This document shows, piece after piece, positions 5,202 to 7,127 of a stretch of 7,127 nucleotides of DNA (position 1 is the stretch's first letter; every line of letters begins with the position of its first letter). The translations under genes and the position numbers were made by a program. Source of the DNA: DATFGK01 sp046712825 (lineage in GTDB: Bacteria > Actinomycetota > AC-67); assembly GCA_046712825.1 (NCBI GenBank), contig JBKKCR010000023.1, forward strand, positions 1 to 7,127, given 5' to 3'. The notes under the pieces were generated by a model. It saw only the letters and a list, made by a program, of their open reading frames with translations. It made no database searches and was not told the origin of the DNA.

Positions 5202-5879
5202 CTACTCGACGAACTTGTAGCCGAGCCCGCGCACCGTGACGATGTGATTCGGCTTGTGCGGGTCGCCCTCCACCTTCTCGCGCACGCGCTTCACGTGGAC
5301 GTCGAGCGTCTTCGCGTCGCCGAAGTAGTCCGGCCCCCAGATCTCCTCGAGCAAGAACTGCCGCGTCACGAGCCGTCCCTTGCGGAGCAGCAGCAGATGC
5401 AACAGCGCGAATTCCTTCGGAGGGAGCGAAACCAAGTCGCCGCGCACCCGAACCTCGTGACGCTCGGGATCGAGCATCACCGGTCCCCCGGTCACGACTT
5501 CCCCGTTGGCATCCGGAAGGGCCATCCCAGCGCGCCGCAGTTGCGCCCGGACGCGCGAAACGAGTTCCCGCATCGAGAACGGCTTCGTTACGTAATCGTC
5601 GGCGCCGAGCTCGAGCCCGGCCACCTTGTCGGCCTCGGCGTCCTTCGCGGTGAGCATGATGATCGGGACCGTCGACTCCTCGCGGATCAGCTTGCAGAGA
5701 TCCAGCCCGGACATCTCCGGGAGCATGAGGTCGAGGACGACGAGGCTAGGCCGGTCGGTGCGGAAGCGTTCGAGCCCGGCGTTGCCGTCGGGGGCGACCG
5801 AGACGCGGAAACCCTCCCGCTCAAGGTTGTACCGAACCGACTCCGCCAGCGATGCCTCGTCCTCGACGAGGAGGATCAT
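5202..5879 (-). CDS. OmpR-family response regulator, RegX3/PhoB-like
   Basis: A 225-residue two-domain regulator. The receiver domain (about 1-115) begins MILLVEDE, with acidic-pocket residues Glu6 and Asp7. It carries phosphoacceptor Asp50 in VVLDLMLPEMSG, Thr77 in IIMLTAK and Lys99 in YVTKPF, so all key residues are intact. The C-terminal winged-helix domain (about 130-225) has LPPKEFALLHLLL, then LLEEIWGPDYFGDAKTLDVH, VKRVREKVE and the final IVTVRGLGYKF wing. Context and sequence best fit the phosphate regulators RegX3 of actinobacteria or PhoB. It would activate pst and other phosphate-starvation genes when phosphorylated. The ATG overlaps the phoU TGA (ATGA), and AAGGAG lies 4 nt upstream, so translation is coupled to phoU. 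No kinase gene follows, because the next gene is convergent. Confidence 0.92.
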   Translation of the reverse strand: MILLVEDEASLAESVRYNLEREGFRVSVAPDGNAGLERFRTDRPSLVVLDLMLPEMSGLDLCKLIREESTVPIIMLTAKDAEADKVAGLELGADDYVTKPFSMRELVSRVRAQLRRAGMALPDANGEVVTGGPVMLDPERHEVRVRGDLVSLPPKEFALLHLLLLRKGRLVTRQFLLEEIWGPDYFGDAKTLDVHVKRVREKVEGDPHKPNHIVTVRGLGYKFVE

Positions 5880-6571
5880 CCGGCTCCTTCGACCTCTGGG
5901 TGGGATGCGTCGGTGAACTCCCGGAACTGACCGGTGATCAGGAACGCGACCTGCTCGGCGATGTCGACGGCGTGGTCACCGATCCGCTCGAGCTGACGCG
6001 ATACGACCATCATCCGGATCGCCCACTCGAGCATCTGTGGATCCCACGCGCACGACGCGACTTCCCGGTACATCCCGCGGTTCAGGCGGTCGACCGGGTC
6101 GTCCATCTCCGGCAGCTTGAGGGCGAGCTCGATGTCGCGGCGCGCGAGCGCATCCATGGACGCGCGGAGCATCTGCCGGGCGATGTCGCCCATCTCGGTG
6201 AGGTGGGACAGGATCGTTTGGTTGACGGGCAGGCCGTGGACCACTTTGACGATCTTGGCGATGTTGACGGCCATGTCTCCCACCCGCTCGAGATGCACGT
6301 TCGTGTGCAGGATCGCCGAGATCAAGCGCAGGTCGATCGCCACCGGCGTCTGCAAAGCCAAGAGTTCGAGCGTTCGCCGCTCCACCGCCATGTAACGGTT
6401 GTCGAGATCGTCGTCCGAGTCGATCACGAGGTCCGCGGCGGTGAGGTCATCGTGGGTCAGCGAGGTCATCGCTGCAGCGAGCATGCGCTCCCCCACCTCG
6501 CCCATGCCGAGCACGTCGAGCTCGAGGCCGTCGAGCTCTTCGTGGAAGTGCCGCTTCGCAGGTTCCGCCAT
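5876..6571 (-). CDS. phoU: Phosphate signalling protein PhoU
   Basis: A 231-residue all-helical cytoplasmic protein made of two PhoU repeats. Each repeat carries its metal-binding E(R)xxD motif: ERVGDMAVNIAK (95-106) and ERIGDHAVDIAE (195-206). The opening HFHEELDGLELDVLGMGEV is the usual N-terminal helix. PhoU links the state of the Pst importer to the phosphate two-component system and restrains it when phosphate is ample. The start is the ATG at 6571, which shares its A with the TGA of pstB (TGATG). The frame is open further upstream, but that part lies inside pstB and is not homologous. The regulator gene begins within its stop codon. Length and motifs are normal, so it is very probably functional. 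Confidence 0.95.
   Translation of the reverse strand: MAEPAKRHFHEELDGLELDVLGMGEVGERMLAAAMTSLTHDDLTAADLVIDSDDDLDNRYMAVERRTLELLALQTPVAIDLRLISAILHTNVHLERVGDMAVNIAKIVKVVHGLPVNQTILSHLTEMGDIARQMLRASMDALARRDIELALKLPEMDDPVDRLNRGMYREVASCAWDPQMLEWAIRMMVVSRQLERIGDHAVDIAEQVAFLITGQFREFTDASHPEVEGAG
5884..5889 (-). promoter_or_regulatory. Shine-Dalgarno for the regX3-like gene inside phoU
   Basis: On the minus strand, AAGGAG lies 4 nt before the regulator ATG at 5879, within the last codons of phoU. It is the clearest ribosome-binding site in the window. It fits reinitiation at the ATGA overlap and supports the chosen start. Confidence 0.6.
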
Positions 6572-7127
6572 CAACCGAACCGCCCCGTGATGTACGCCTC
6601 GGTCCGTGGGTCGGAGGGCCGCGTGAAGATCCGTTTCGTCCGGTCGAACTCGACGAGCACGCCGGTCCGCATGTCGCCGTCCTCCGAGGTCTCGGCCGTA
6701 AGAAATGCCGTCATGTCGGAAGCCCGAGCCGCTTGCTGCATGTTGTGCGTCACGATCACGATCGAGTAGCGACTGCGGAGCTCGCGCATGAGATCCTCGA
6801 TCTTCGCCGTCGCGATCGGGTCCAGCGCCGAGCACGGCTCGTCCATGAGGATCACATCGGGCTCGACGGCGATGGCTCGCGCGATGCAGAGGCGTTGCTG
6901 CTGGCCGCCCGAGAGCGAGTACGCGTTCTTCTTCAGATCCTTCCGCACCTCGTCCCACAGCGCGGCCTGCTTCAGCGCCTCTTCCACGCGCGCGGGGACG
7001 TCATCTTTGATGCCGTGAACCCTGAGCCCGAAAGCGACGTTGTCGAAGATCGACTTGGGGAATGGATTGGCTTTCTGGAACACCATCCCGATTCGCCTGC
7101 GCACCTCCACGGCGTCGACCTCGGGGT
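6571..7127 (-). CDS. pstB: Phosphate ABC transporter ATP-binding protein PstB; N-terminus outside window
   Basis: The C-terminal 185 codons of the ATPase that drives the PstSCAB phosphate importer. The frame is open to the window edge and reads PEVDAVEVRRRIGMVFQK, so the true start and the Walker A motif lie beyond the right end. Visible are the Q-loop in MVFQKANPFPKSI with the Pst-specific NPFPKSI stretch, the ABC signature LSGGQQQR, Walker B ILMDEP with the catalytic Glu, a D-loop SALDP, and the H-loop His in IVIVTHNMQQAARASD. The C-terminus (RIFTRPSDPRTEAYITGRFG) is the typical PstB end. About 70 N-terminal residues are missing compared with the usual ~250-residue length. Its TGA overlaps the phoU ATG (TGATG), so they are cotranscribed and probably coupled. 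The order pstB-phoU is the common arrangement. Confidence 0.95.
   Translation of the reverse strand, partial: PEVDAVEVRRRIGMVFQKANPFPKSIFDNVAFGLRVHGIKDDVPARVEEALKQAALWDEVRKDLKKNAYSLSGGQQQRLCIARAIAVEPDVILMDEPCSALDPIATAKIEDLMRELRSRYSIVIVTHNMQQAARASDMTAFLTAETSEDGDMRTGVLVEFDRTKRIFTRPSDPRTEAYITGRFG

Noticed and set aside
5852..6769. Long plus-strand open frame (305 codons) opposite phoU and pstB
   Set aside because: It is the complement of conserved phosphate genes, has no recognisable motif, and its composition (His, Asp, Arg, Val) is a shadow of the real frames.
6572..6958. Upstream extension of the phoU frame into pstB
   Set aside because: The sequence there encodes PstB in another frame with all its motifs; PhoU homology begins exactly at the ATG at 6571.
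1..7127. tRNA, rRNA, CRISPR, insertion sequence, riboswitch or prophage signals
   Set aside because: No repeat arrays, terminal inverted repeats, transposase motifs or RNA gene signatures were seen; nearly all the sequence is accounted for by conserved protein genes.

Overview
The window is GC-rich bacterial chromosome, coding almost end to end, with strong G/C preference at third codon positions. Several features point to an actinobacterium (Actinomycetota): the C-terminal part of an actinobacterial-type protein O-mannosyltransferase, a small PGPGW-family membrane protein, a PhoU/RegX3-like phosphate module, and several genes that look leaderless (a TANNNT box 7-10 nt before the ATG and no Shine-Dalgarno). 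No genus can be named from sequence alone. There are no tRNAs, rRNAs, insertion sequences, CRISPR arrays or integration scars that I can see.

Layout from left to right. (1) The end of a polytopic protein O-mannosyltransferase on the plus strand (to 530) meets tail to tail a small PGPGW membrane protein on the minus strand (527-784); their stop codons share one CTAG. (2) An 80-bp divergent gap leads to a plus-strand HSD10-like short-chain dehydrogenase (865-1629), then a 128-bp T-poor spacer, then a single-domain class III nucleotidyl cyclase (about 1758-2390). (3) The cyclase overlaps by 32 bp the end of a minus-strand pair: an ArsR-type regulator (3630-4205) followed, with an ATGA overlap, by an MFS exporter (2359-3633). 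(4) A short AT-rich divergent region with stacked dyads (4206-4284) separates arsR from a plus-strand P1/DmpA-type self-processing aminopeptidase (4285-5196). (5) The peptidase ends 5 bp from the end of a minus-strand phosphate cluster read right to left: pstB (partial), phoU and a regX3/phoB-like response regulator, joined by TGATG and ATGA overlaps.

How the genes work together. The pstB-phoU-regulator string is the tail of a phosphate uptake and signalling operon: PstB powers the Pst ABC importer, PhoU reports transporter state, and the response regulator controls the phosphate genes. No histidine kinase lies between phoU and the regulator or after it in this window. The arsR-MFS pair is a self-contained, probably ligand-inducible efflux unit. 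The dehydrogenase, cyclase, peptidase, mannosyltransferase and PGPGW genes look like independent housekeeping or accessory metabolism.

I did not find a clearly novel multi-gene system. The best leads are the repeated leaderless-promoter architecture, the tandem dyads placed exactly within the arsR promoter, the kinase-less phoU-regulator coupling, and three convergent junctions with no room for terminators.
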